From Aphrocallistes beatrix (lineage: Eukaryota; Porifera; Hexactinellida; Sceptrulophora; Aphrocallistidae), in assembly GCA_963281255.1 (NCBI GenBank), contig OY725502.1, positions 1,116,001 to 1,180,000 of the forward strand: DNA of 64,000 nt, in the 5' to 3' direction. Shown piece by piece: positions 1 to 10,616 of this stretch. The translations under genes and the position numbers were made by a program. Under the pieces are notes generated by a model, which was not told the DNA's origin, did no database searches, and saw nothing but the letters and a program-made list of their open reading frames with translations. Within the stretch, counting starts at the first letter, position 1. The number at the start of each line of letters is the position of its first letter.

Positions 1-765
1 GTAGCTACACGTGTAGCTACATGTGTAGCTACATGTGTAGCTACACGTGTAACTACATGTGTAGCTACACGTGTAGCTACATGTGTAGCTACATGTGTAG
101 CTACACGTGTAGCTACATGTGTAGCTACATGTGTAGCTACACGTGTAGCTACATGTGTAGCTACATGTGTAGCTACATGTGTAGCTACACATGTAGCTAC
201 ATGTGTAGCTACATGTGTAGCTACATGTGTGGCTACATGTGTAGCTACACGTGTAACTACATGTGTAGCTACACGTGTAGCTACATGTGTAGCTACATGT
301 GTAGCTACATGTGTAGCTACATGTGTAGCTACACGTGTAGCTACATGTGTAGCTACACGTGTAACTACATGTGTAGCTACGCGTGTAACTACATGTGTAG
401 CTACACGTGTAGCTACATGTGTAGCTACATGTGTAGCTACACGTGTAACTACATGTGTAGCTACACGTGTAACTACATGTGTAGCTACACGTGTAGCTAC
501 ATGTGTAGCTACATGTGTAGCTACATGTGTAGCTACATGTGTAGCTACACGTGTAACTACATGTGTAGCTACACGTGTAGCTACATGTGTAGCTACATGT
601 GTAGCTACATGTGTGGCTACATGTGTAGCTACACGTGTAACTACATGTGTAGCTACACGTGTAGCTACATGTGTAGCTACATGTGTAGCTACACGTGTAG
701 CTACATGTGTAGCTACACGTGTAACTACATGTGTAGCTACACGTGTAACTACACGTGTACATGCT
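1..765. repeat. 12-bp tandem satellite array
   Basis: About 63 copies of a 12-bp unit, GTAGCTAC followed by ACGT or ATGT, running off the left edge of the window. The core GTAGCTAC is a palindrome, and the ACGT version makes the palindrome TACACGTGTA. Variation is almost entirely of two kinds: ACGT against ATGT, and GTAGCTAC against GTAACTAC. One unit has ACAT. Since 12 is a multiple of 3 and the unit contains no stop in some frames, long spurious open frames cross it. The array ends near 760 in unique sequence. Confidence 0.95.
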
Positions 766-1001
766 ACAAATGCTTTTAAGCAAATCCCACTGCAAGAAAA
801 TAGAACGTTATTAGTGTGTTGATATAATATAGTATATTAGCTAATAAATAGACATTATAAATCACAAGTACATTATATTATCGGCCTGTTACAAATTGTT
901 ATGAAGGTAATATAATACTTGTATAAAATATAATAATGACTATGTAAGTTTTATTAGTAGGATAGGTCTTATGAATTGAGGGGAGAAGAGTGGGGAACTA
1001 T

Positions 1002-4000
1002 TCAACATACATTTGAAAGGTTAAGAATCTGAGCGCGAATGAATAAGGAATTATTGAGGCAGTAGGGACCAGATGCGTCTGTGGAAGGGACAGTTAGAAA
1101 GCTGCTCTTGAGAGGGATAGGCGTACGAGTCGGCCGATTGAAGAAGAAATTGTCGTCCAGGTGAATGTGTGCGAAGTCATGTATCTGATTGAGAACGTAG
1201 TACCGGATAATCCCTTCTACAGGCCACTGCAGTTCTCCATCATACTCCCCTGAAAGGATTTCCAATGCCACCTTCACCTTCACGCCGCTCTGACTCGGCA
1301 ACAGACAGGCCTGCAGCCGGAACTGGTACCCGCCGCGTGCGGAGGAGAATGGCTCGCTGATTATGGTAGATTGGTCGGAGATGGTCTTGAGGACCCATTT
1401 TATTCGCATCACCCTCTCTCCGGAAACGGGGAACCTCTCAGAGGCTCTCCTTACCAGCTCGTTAGAGTAGGTTTCAGAAGGGGTGGGGTTGGAGGGAACA
1501 CGGAGGGAGGAGGGGGCCGGGATGGGAGGGGTGTTGGAGAAGTGGGTGTGCGAGGTGAGAGAGGACTTGGGCGGGGGTGGCGGGGGAAGATCTGAGTGCA
1601 GAGATGCGATATCAGAGGTAGAGCCGTTGAGTGAGTCGGGTTGCTTAGTAGGCAGCTTAGGCTGTGTCTCTTGCTTAGGAAGTTTCCTCACCATCTCCTT
1701 CAGCTCTGAGGTTTCCCGCTCAAGAGCAGAAACTCGCTCCCGCTGGACTGTGTCTACCTTCGGAGCTAGCTTCTGCATGTCCGCTGAGAGGCTCTGGAAT
1801 ATCTTGGCCGCGTTCTGGTCCAAGTCCCATACCTGTCTCTTGAACTTCTCCATCTTCTCATCTAGTTCCCTCTCTGCTGACGACCTCTGTGCCGATGGAT
1901 CCGACCCCTGATTCCGGCCTTTCCTCTTCAACTCTTCAACCTGCTCTCTCAGGTCAGATATGTCCGGGATGATCTTCCTCATCTCTACCAGCTGTTCTGC
2001 AATCTCCTCAGTCAGTGCGGCTTTAACACTGTCAGCTCGTTCTTCCACGAGTTTCTCTAGTGTCGCCTTCTGTGAAGTGGTCACACCCATGCCCGGTAGA
2101 TCTCTGTGCAGGAAATCTTCTATCTCCTCTACCCTCCTCAGGACGCCGTTTTCCCCGCACACACCCCGAACCTGTTTATCCAGGGTCAAGAACCCGATTT
2201 GCATTTGCTCCATCTCATGCCAAACACTCTCAAGACTCGTATTCATCTCCTCTCTCTGTTTCTTGCTCTCATCTAGACGGGTGTCGTAGGACTCCTGTAA
2301 TTCTCTCACTCCCTGCTCCAGGTGTAACAGCTGTTTATCACTCCCAGTGACTACAGTAGGCACTAGTGGCTTATTCGCTATTTGCAGGTTCATTTTATCC
2401 AACTTCTTAGTCAGAGAATTACACTCAGAGTAGAGAGAGTTGCACTTCTGCTGGATGACATCAATATTGTCTTTATTCAGTTCGTTGTTCTCTTCTAGGT
2501 CTCTCCTTATGTCCTCCGTCTCATGAGCTAACTTCACACTTATCTCTTCTCTCAGAGAATTAATCTGCTTCTCATATGTGACCACTGGGATCACAGGTGT
2601 GGCCACCTGTTGAGAGAGTTGGGTTTCTATCTCGCTCAACTGTTGCTCGACTCGTAATAGCCTCGAATTGTTAGGATTTCGCACGTGTTCTAACAGTTCC
2701 TGTGTTTCCTTTACCTGCACCTCAACTCCTTCCGTTCTATTTTCAGTTCGTTTAAACCCCGCCTGAAGCTCAGTGTTAGTAACAGCAAGAGAGGTTTTAA
2801 GTTTTCGGATCTCTTCCAACATTCTATCCACATTTTCATCTTCACCGTTTGTTCTCACTCCTGACTCAGTTTCTTGAGATCCTGGCTGGCCTCTCCATGA
2901 GCGAAGCTTCAGTTTCAACCCGCGTTGCGTCTCTTCTATCAGATCAACCTGAATTCAAATTAATTAAAATAAATAACAATCTAAAATGAACAAACAATTC
3001 CCCCACGATAGAAAAATCTCGGCCGACAGACCGATAGTTGCAGTTCTATTAAAACACCAACAATTAATGTTAAAATTAAGCATACATCTAAATTTTGAGA
3101 AAGAGTATTACGTAATTAATAGCAATTCTACCAACCTTAGTCTGTAGCAGTTTTAACTCTACAGAAACACTGTCCATGTCTCGTGCACTATCGAACACCC
3201 CCATCTCGTCCAGCAGTTGGTTCACCAGCTCTTTAGACACATCATCATGTCCCTTATCATGCCCCTCCTTTTTAGCGCCTCCCTTCCCTTCCATTTGTCC
3301 CTCCAGTGTCCAGCAGGTGCGCTGTATCTTGTCTACCTCCAACTTCAGCTCATTCAGTTCCCCCTGCACTTCAGAACTCAGCTTCATCCGCAGTTTCCGT
3401 AACTCCATGCTGGTGTTGTTAGTCGCGTGAGTGAGAGAGTCCATCTGCTCCTCTACAGAACGGAGTTCGCTGCGCTGTTTTCTCCTGAGCTCTGCTATCT
3501 GAGTCTGCACCGCTTCCTCTACCTCTGACGCCCCTGCGGAATCTTTATAAGGACGCCGCCCCCCTAGCGTCCCCTTCTTTACCATCTCGCGCAGCTCACT
3601 GAGTTCAGCGGCTACCTGCTGGTGTGAATTAGCCAAATCCTGGTACTTACTCTCCATGACTGCCAGCTGGGCGCCACTCGGCTCGTCCTTCTCACCACTC
3701 CCGCTATTCACTCTCCTCTGAGAATTCTCCAACCTCTTCAGCTGTGTGGAGAGAGCTGAGATGCGATTGTCCTGCTCCTTCACTCTACAGGTCTCCTCGC
3801 GTATCACCTGGTTAGAAGCTTCTATCTCTACCAGTCTGTCTCGAATATCTCCCAACTCATGATCGTTCTTGCTGCCTCTGCATCTTATCTCCAACATCTC
3901 CACGCGTCTCAACAGTGACTCGACTCCAGTATTCTCGATTCTATCCACTCTCTCTTCCAATTCTTTCACGCTCTTCATCACGATTCCCAGGCTGCCTGAC

Positions 4001-4128
4001 CTCTCTCTGCTCCTGTAGCTGCATCTAGAGCGGTGTTCTTCTAGCTCGAGTTCACTCAGGAACTTCCTACTGCAGCCGTACTCCTGATTAGGACACTCCC
4101 TCAGTCCAGAATTCCAAGCAAGCGACAT
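1002..4128 (-). CDS. Two-exon coiled-coil TRAF/MATH-domain protein (979 aa)
   Basis: Exons 4128-3136 and 2948-1002 join in phase 0 (donor AAG|GTTGGT, acceptor TTCAG|GTT) to give 979 residues. The N-terminus has one TRAF-type zinc finger (CPNQEYGC at about residue 12, then H and C after ELEEHRSRC). It is followed by roughly 750 residues of Glu/Lys/Gln-rich heptad sequence typical of a long coiled coil. A Pro/Ser-rich linker (PPPPPPKSS) leads to a C-terminal TRAF-C/MATH domain with GGYQFRLQACL and EILSGEYDGELQWP. There is no RING finger, so E3 ligase activity is not expected. By family analogy it is an oligomeric adaptor. TRAF proteins bind receptor tails through the MATH domain. The coiled coil is much longer than in vertebrate TRAFs. 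A related TRAF gene follows on the same strand. Confidence 0.85.
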
Positions 4129-4140
4129 TTTACTGAGAAG

Positions 4141-4770
4141 TTCAGAACAAACAATGACTAAATTAATTAATTAACAACATGATAGGATGGCTAATATATC
4201 AATATATCCTGCACAATAGGGTTTCTAATTGTCAATTATCTATTGACTACGTAATTAGTAGTCTAATACTTAAAGTGTGATCAAGAAAATAGTAATACAT
4301 TTTATCATTAACTTAAACTTAATCCCTTTAATAAACCACACATTGCCCGCCAATATTGAATGGTTTCGAGTTCATTATGCGACATAAAATAATAGCAATT
4401 TATAATGGATGTCTTGACGATTTTTGAGACTCTAAAGGGTTAAATGTTTGTAGCCAATTATACATCAAATTATCAGCATTGATTATAGTATATTCAAATA
4501 ATGGTGAGATAATGATAATGAAATACCGCCTGCCCGCATCCCCAACACTGAAGGTCTTTTGGTGCTGAAACAAGTATTATTAACAGTGGCCTCACAGGAT
4601 ATGGATTATTAAGCGTTTTTATTGACTGAAAACCATTTGTCGTGAAAATTATCTAGGTTTATAAATTAATGAATAAATATTTCTAAAACAAAAACAAAAA
4701 CAAAAACAAAACAAAACAAATTACTAATATTATCTATAAAGTAAATATCATTTAATTAATTATACACAAT
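4141..4770. other. AT-rich intergenic DNA between two TRAF-like genes
   Basis: I see no gene here. It includes a short (AAAAC)n tract near 4685-4720. The 3' side of the next minus-strand gene lies at its right edge. Confidence 0.6.
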
Positions 4771-5976
4771 TCAGGTTTCATCTATATTATCCCCAGTTCG
4801 AATATGCATAGTGAGTGTATCATTAATTATATATTTCATTATTTTATGTCTACAAATTAATTGTTTACACAGAGGCTTGTTTTTCTCATTTATGGGCTTC
4901 TTGAAGTAGTTACGGTTATCCTCGTTCAACTCGAAATATACTAATGTGTGAATATGATTAGGACTGTGAACATCAACTTGGAACCCTTTATCACTGTTGC
5001 GAAATTGTATCGGCCATTTGATCTTGTTGTAGTGATCACAATTGACCAAAGCAACGCATAAAGTGAGACATGCTTTGTCATCTTTTAAGCTCTCTAAACT
5101 TGGTTGGAATTTGTACTCTTTCACATAGAAAAAAGGACCAGACATCTCAACAGCAGAATTAAATTTCGATTCAATCTCATAAATTGTCCATATTACACCA
5201 TTCTGGGGAGAGTAAGGAATGTATTGCGATTCAGTAAATGCTCTTCTTAAAGAGCTTAGTAAAGCATCTGTCGTTGTCCATTTTTTTTCAAATAGAAGTA
5301 CTAGTGCGTTATTTAAGGCTTGATGTAAATCCAGATTTGATTTTTCGCTAGATGCCAATCTTTTCTTAATGTTATTTATCTGTTCTTTTAATGATTTCAA
5401 CTTTTTATCAGCTTTTGATGAATATCCATTGAATTGTGAGGCTAAATCTCTTTTAGCTTCTTCAAATAATTGTATTTCCTTCGTAACTAACTCGTTTATC
5501 AATTCAACTTTAGAGCATAAATAAAATTTTCTCGTAGAGACTGCAATCAAGCCAAAAATGGTGCAGCCAAGTATTACTAACAAAACCTTAAAACGGAGTG
5601 AATTGTTAAAGGTATTATGACGGAGGTTATTGTTAGGATTTTCATTACCGTAGCAGGGACCTATGTGGATTTTGAAATCTGAGATATTCCCCGTCCACTC
5701 ACAACCTCCCTGTATCTTGATAGGACAACTGACCTTAATGTTGTCTATCTGCTTCCTTATCTCTTCATTGTCAGGAACTACTTCCGGTCTCTCTCTGTGT
5801 TCCCAAAAGCAAGCTCCTCTTTTGATACCGTGACAAGTACGACAAATAAACAAATTGATTTCTCTCTCTGACAGATTGTCGATAAGAATATCAGCCTTGT
5901 ACCCACCATACCCCTCCATCCCTTCAGGTAGCCTGCAGTAGACCAACTCTTCTAGGCACTCGACTCTGTTCGCCAT
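4771..5976 (-). CDS. Membrane-anchored TRAF-type zinc finger/MATH protein
   Basis: Intronless, 401 residues. The N-terminal part has a degenerate RING-like stretch (ICRTCHGI, about residue 44) and one TRAF-type finger (CPIKIQGGCEW, then H and C in FKIHIGPC, about residues 84-108). A hydrophobic segment follows at about 130-152 (KVLLVILGCTIFGLIAV), then a coiled coil at about 155-230. The C-terminal MATH domain starts near 'PQNGVIWTIYEIE' and runs to about 390. The order zinc finger, membrane segment, coiled coil, MATH is unusual, since vertebrate TRAFs are soluble. Topology and ligand are unknown. A broken paralogue lies at 8100-8930. The start is the first in-frame ATG, just after an AT-rich upstream stretch. 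Confidence 0.8.
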   Translation of the reverse strand: MANRVECLEELVYCRLPEGMEGYGGYKADILIDNLSEREINLFICRTCHGIKRGACFWEHRERPEVVPDNEEIRKQIDNIKVSCPIKIQGGCEWTGNISDFKIHIGPCYGNENPNNNLRHNTFNNSLRFKVLLVILGCTIFGLIAVSTRKFYLCSKVELINELVTKEIQLFEEAKRDLASQFNGYSSKADKKLKSLKEQINNIKKRLASSEKSNLDLHQALNNALVLLFEKKWTTTDALLSSLRRAFTESQYIPYSPQNGVIWTIYEIESKFNSAVEMSGPFFYVKEYKFQPSLESLKDDKACLTLCVALVNCDHYNKIKWPIQFRNSDKGFQVDVHSPNHIHTLVYFELNEDNRNYFKKPINEKNKPLCKQLICRHKIMKYIINDTLTMHIRTGDNIDET

Positions 5977-6594
5977 GCTAAATAATAATTAATTAAGAAA
6001 TAGGACATTGTTTGTTTGTTTGTTCGAATTGAAGTAAATACATTTATTCCCGTACTCGAAGTATGCAACGCCGATACTCTTAGTAAACCCTAAATAAATT
6101 GCTAATAAATACTCGTGAATGTGTAATTCCTACTTTGCGCAGCGCTAAGTAGGAATATTTCAGAATGTAAGATTTATTCCAATTTTGTTGCGCCAAGTAG
6201 GATTATTCTTACTTGCGCAGAACACCAACGAGGTGTGAATACTTAAAAGTACATTATAATATTCATCTACTTTCCGTATTTCAAACTATTTGATGAATTA
6301 TTTGTTTGATTTCGTTCACAATTTTCGAAATGATTAAGTGAAAGTAATCAATATTTGGCGCCAGTCGTGTGTGTCTAAAATTATTTGATATCCCCAAGCT
6401 GTTGAAATGTATGTCTTCATATTTATGAGCTGTCTTGCAACCATTCCATTTTCTCTATTGATAAAATTAGGATTTCTCATATTAATAGTTATTGTAGAAC
6501 AAAGAAAAGAGTGAAATAACAAAATCCAATACATAATGTCACTTATTAATAATACGCTGGTAATGTTTACAATTGTCACAAATATATCAAATTC
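5977..6594. other. Intergenic DNA with short repeat fragments
   Basis: I see no gene. Short partial repeats such as GCGCAGCGCTAAGTAGG and CGAGGTGTGAA (6130-6240) resemble pieces of the interspersed elements found elsewhere in the window. Confidence 0.5.
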
Positions 6595-6998
6595 GAACAG
6601 GTTTAATAGTTAACAAGAGCCCGTCTTTTGGGCCTAAAACTACTCTAGTTTCTCTAACCAGTTTATACCCAGAGAAAACTCGAACTCCCTCAGTAGCTTA
6701 CATATCATAATCTTCATCTCGGCTAGTGAGAAGTGCTGACATTGTTGTATATCTCTGCTAAGAGTTCAGGACAGACTACCATTACTCTAGCCAAGTGTCC
6801 ATAGACTATGCGATGCATGCGAGGATACTCTTCTAGTACATAACCTTGTAGCCTTTGCAGCTCTTTCTCTCCGAATACTAAAATATCATGTCCGAAGAGA
6901 GAGTCTAATTTCGGAGCTGGGAAATACCACCTCAGCTTGAGATGGTAGTACAGGAATATTAGGAATTTGTGTAAATATAACCATGTGAATGTCACCAT
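6595..6998 (-). pseudogene. Cytochrome P450 relic: N-terminal piece joined to C-terminal tail
   Basis: The right part (6998-6725) encodes a typical P450 N-terminal region: a hydrophobic anchor, then FPAPKLDSLFGHDI and EEYPRMHRIVYGHLARV, with PELLAEIYNN matching the helix B area. Directly downstream, in another frame, come AEMKIMICKLLREFEFSL and then VVLGPKDGLLLTIKP. These match the last 40-50 residues of P450s, after the haem-binding loop. Helix I, the ExxR motif and the Cys haem-ligand loop are absent, and the tail needs a further frame change. The upstream edge coincides with the start of the 141-bp repeat, so the original N-terminus is also cut. A dead gene with an internal deletion is the simplest reading. 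Confidence 0.75.
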
Positions 6999-7325
6999 GT
7001 CAGCCGTTGGAAGCTATTATCTAGCCTATTTTTGTAATTTGTTTACTTTATGTATCCATTGTAAGCAAAAGTAAACAAATAATTTATCATATCGATCTGA
7101 AAATATGATATTCGAAATCTACACCCCTGAAAACCCCATGTCAACCTTTGAAAGCTATTATCTAGCCTATTTTTGTAATTTGTTTACTTTATGTATATAT
7201 TGTAAACAAAAGGAAACAAATAATTTATCATATCAATTTGAAAATATGATATTCGAAATCTACACCCCTGAAAACCCCATGTCAACCGTTGAAAGCTATT
7301 ATCTAACCAATTTTTGTAATTTGCG
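6996..7325. repeat. 141-bp tandem repeat, about 2.3 units
   Basis: Units begin at the CCATGTCA sites at about 6995, 7136 and 7277, giving an exact 141-bp period. Each holds 'GAAAGCTATTATCTAGCC', a TTTGTTTACTTTATGTAT block and a run ending in CACCCCTGAAAACCCCATG. Inverted copies of the same sequence lie at about 10125-10435, so the family is interspersed as well as tandem. Confidence 0.9.
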
Positions 7326-7716
7326 ACATGTCGCGTTTTGAAAACGTGACATGTCACGTTTTAATTTGTGACATGTCACGTTTTGATTTGTGACATGTCG
7401 CGTTTTGAAAACGTGACATGTCACGTTTTAATTTATGACATGTCACGTTTTGAAAACGTGACATGTCACGTTTTAATTTGTGACATGTCACGTTTTGAAA
7501 ACGTGACATGTCACGTTTTAATTTATGACATGTCACGTTTTAATTTATGACATGTCACGTTTTAATTTGTGACATGTCGCGTTTTGAAAACGTGACATGT
7601 CACGTTTTAATTTGTGACATGTCACGTTTTAATTTGTGACATGTCACGTTTTAATTTGTGACATGTCACGTTTTAATTTGCGACATGTCGCGTTTTGAAA
7701 ACGTGACGTCACGTGA
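7321..7716. repeat. 22-bp palindromic minisatellite
   Basis: About 18 copies of GTGACATGTCACGTTTTAAT plus TT, or a variant with GTTTTGAAAAC in place of GTTTTAATTT. GTGACATGTCAC is a perfect palindrome and so is GTTTTGAAAAC. The array can therefore fold on itself in many registers, and both strands give near-identical spurious open frames. It starts inside the third, partial 141-bp unit. Confidence 0.9.
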
Positions 7717-8096
7717 CATGTGCTCAGGCACAAATCAATGTAGATATGTAACTTAGGACAGACATTCTATTTTGAAATTATCAAATTCTTCTGAATATAG
7801 GCAGAGCAGGTAGCCACTTATGTAAATCATGCTCTAAACCTAGGTGAATTTATCAATAGATTATATTTCCACTGACAACTAATGAATTCCCGTGTACTTG
7901 TATTTATGGTTTCTACTTCATAATTATGCTTCAAATCACACAACCTAGTATTGTATTATTGAATTATATCGCAAGAAGAGTAGATAATATAAGTATAAAA
8001 ACAGACATTATAATTATTTAGGAAATAACGACTTAATAAGTAAGGAAATAAAAGTGTTATGTGTTGAAAATAATAAAATAGGTAATTAGAATTCAA
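7717..8096. other. AT-rich spacer
   Basis: I see no gene or recognisable element between the 22-bp array and the TRAF-like pseudogene. Confidence 0.5.
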
Positions 8097-8930
8097 ATCA
8101 TTTCGTATTTATAATATGTAACTCCATTTGATCATGAACAATGTGTTCCATCAATTGCTTCTTGCATATCCATTCTTTGCATAGGGGCTTATTTTTCTCA
8201 TTCATTGGTTTAACGAAATATTTATGGTTATCTTCGTCTACTTCGAATCTTAATGGCATTCCAGAACTGTTTTTCGAATGACTAAAGATAGAAACTTGAA
8301 ATCCATTTTCTTCAAGTTCTATCGGTCATTTGACTTTATCATAATGATGACAATCGACTAAAGCAATGCAAAAGGTGAGACACTCTTTGTCATCTTTCCG
8401 ACTCTCTAATATTGGTTAGAACTCGTATTCCTTTACATAGAAAGTAGGTCCCCAAATTTCAACAGTAGATTCCAAAATAGAATCAATATAATAGACCGTC
8501 CATGTTACTCCTTTCTGGGGATTATGCACGACAGAGATTCGACTGAGATCCTCGAACATGGAAGATAATTCATCTTTAGTAATTGACTGCTTTGTATTGA
8601 GAGATAGATGATCAATTGCAGCCGCGAAAGTTTTAAGTTCTTTTTGAATTCGTTCAAATTTCACATCTACGTCTATAGCATACTGGTTCTGTCTGAATGC
8701 TAAATGTGAATTAATCAGAGATATTTGTTCGTTTAGTGAAAATATTGCTGGGATGAGAACTTGTTTTATTTTTGAGATTTTTTTCATCACAAATATTCAT
8801 AGACTCTTCTGTCATTTGAATATAGTCTTGCTCCATTTGAATATGGTCTTGCCTCATTTGAACATCGATTAGAAGTATGTACAATATTCCACGACTGCTG
8901 CTGAGATACAAATAATAGAGAAAATGCAAA
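8097..8930 (-). pseudogene. Broken paralogue of the membrane TRAF/MATH gene
   Basis: Read leftward from 8930, this segment keeps a hydrophobic segment, a coiled coil and a MATH domain clearly related to the gene at 4771-5976. Shared stretches include WTVYYID, STVEIWGPTFYVKEYEF, KNKPLC and the LxDCHHYDK block. Compared with that gene the zinc-finger region is missing. There is a frame change near 8780, an in-frame stop replaces the Gln after KEYEF (near 8415), and a second stop sits where the paralogue has the Trp of IKWPI (near 8330). Three independent lesions make a functional product unlikely. It is probably a decayed tandem or dispersed duplicate. Confidence 0.85.
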
Positions 8931-9005
8931 AAAATAGAAAAAAACCCAACAACAACAAGTTAACCCTATGGCCTGAAAGTTGGATAGTTCGGAAGGATCC
9001 TTCTT

Positions 9006-9345
9006 CGGTATAATAATTATATAATAATTATATAATAATTATATAATTATTATATAATTAATATATAATTATTATATAATAATTATATAATTATTATATA
9101 ATTATTATATAATAATTATATAATTATTATAATTATTATATAATTATTATATAATAATTATATAATAATTATATAATTATTATATAATAATTATATAATT
9201 ATTATATAATTATTATATAATAATTATATAATAATTATATAATTATTATATAATAATTATATAATTATTATATAATTATTATATAATTATTATATAATTA
9301 TTATATAATTATTATATAATTATTTTATAATTATTATTTAATTAT
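9006..9345. repeat. AT-only microsatellite of TAATTATATAAT-type units
   Basis: About 340 bp made only of A and T, permutations of ATAATTATATAATTATTAT. It is self-complementary throughout. It directly abuts the GC-rich head of an interspersed element on its right. Confidence 0.95.
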
Positions 9346-9347
9346 TA

Positions 9348-9992
9348 CAAGCGCGCTTCGCTTGCTTGCGCTGCGCGGCTTGCAGACACTGTGTGTCTGC
9401 AGATTTACCCAGTGGGCGCTTGCGGATATTAGAGAAACAATACGTCGCTTTCTTGTTTTATACTAAGTAAGCTGGATTGTCACTTGTGTACGGTTACATT
9501 AAAGAAATCAGAACTGTAGCAGAAATTGTTTCGTGATAAATATAATTTACTTCGTATTAAGTCAACTAATCTGAATGTAAGCTCAATTTGAATACACAAA
9601 GTTCACATTGCTTAAGATTATTATACTTAAATAATCAATTCCAGTCCATGTCGTTAAAAGTTATTTTATGATCGAATTGATTGATCGTAGCATATAACAC
9701 ACTTTAATTGTTGTTAACGATCAAATTATAGACTCAAAATAGCAGTATTCAATCATTTATATGAAATAGAATCGTATGAATGGCATTATAAAAGGCTGAT
9801 AATAGATTGGTTCTTCACATAAACCAATGAATTTCAATCAAAAATAGTTCTTTTGATTGTATGCATAAGTCGCTACTATTTTATTCCAATGTATTTACAT
9901 TATAAAATAATCGAATTTGATTGGTCAGCGCATTTTGTCACCTATCTCGGCGAGGTGTGAACATTTCGCTTAGATCTTCGAACTTAATCCTA
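9348..9992 (+). mobile_element. Interspersed element, family 1 (GC-rich head plus AT-rich body), copy A
   Basis: Starts with a GC-rich head (CAAGCGCGCTTCGCTTGCTT, then GCGCTGCGCGGC and a GACACTGTGTGTC hairpin). An AT-rich body of about 560 bp follows. The body is shared, in reverse orientation, with copies at 10617-11272 and 36184-36696. Examples are the stretches around TGATCGTAGCATATAACACA, GGCATTATAAAAGGCTGATA and the CACCTATCTCGGCGAGGTGTG near the far end. No coding capacity is visible, so it is a non-autonomous element of unknown class. Confidence 0.75.
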
Positions 9993-10124
9993 GATTCACC
10001 ATTTGACACTTACATGCCAATTTTCGTATCTCTACGACTTGCCAATTCTTCAATCAATTCGGACAAACAAACAAACAAACAAACAAACAAACAAAATCCT
10101 GGAGTTTTAATATATAAGATATGA

Positions 10125-10515
10125 TACACAAAGTAAACAAATTACAAAAATCGGCTAGAGACTAGCTTCCAACGGTTGACATGGGGTTTTTAGGGGTGTA
10201 GATTTCGAATATTATATTTTCAGATGGATATGATAAATTATTTTGTTTACTTTTGTGTACGATAGATACATAAAGTAAACAAATCTCAAAAATAAGCTAG
10301 AGACTAGCTTCCAGCTGTTTTAGGGGTGTAGAATTCGAATATTATATTTTCAGATGGATATGATAAATTATTTGTTAAATTTTGTTTACAATATTTATAT
10401 AAAGTAAAATTCCCACAATAGGCTAGATTGAGTAACTCCAGGCGCCCGCAGGGCGACTCTGTGGAAATAAAGTGTCCGCAAGCGCGCAGCGCAACAAGCG
10501 AAGCGCTCTTGCCTT
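10125..10515 (-). repeat. Inverted copies of the 141-bp repeat ending in a GC-rich head
   Basis: About two diverged copies of the 141-bp unit in the opposite orientation to 6996-7325 (CATGGGGTTTTTAGGGGTGTAG near 10180, AAGTAAACAAAT at 10132 and 10273). They run into another copy of the GC-rich head at about 10440-10515 (GTCCGCAAGCGCGCAGCGCAA). The head thus also occurs next to this unrelated body. Confidence 0.8.
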
Positions 10516-10616
10516 ATATATTAAAACGCAATGTGTTTTTTTCTTTGTACAGAATTGATTGAGGAACTGGGAGGCGCTAGAAATATGAAATTTGGCACAC
10601 AGGTAAATAATAATGA

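Noticed and set aside
21-822. Long open frames with Cys/Tyr/Ser/Thr repeats across the first 0.8 kb
   Set aside because: They are by-products of a 12-bp satellite, whose period is a multiple of three. No start context, no domain and no unique sequence.
7354-7550. Paired open frames on both strands in the 22-bp array
   Set aside because: The palindromic repeat gives similar frames on both strands. Not coding.
7321-7716. CRISPR-like array
   Set aside because: Repeats follow each other without unique spacers and the genome is eukaryotic.
9006-9345. AT-only array as a possible replication origin
   Set aside because: The composition alone does not support an origin in a nuclear genome. It is a simple microsatellite.
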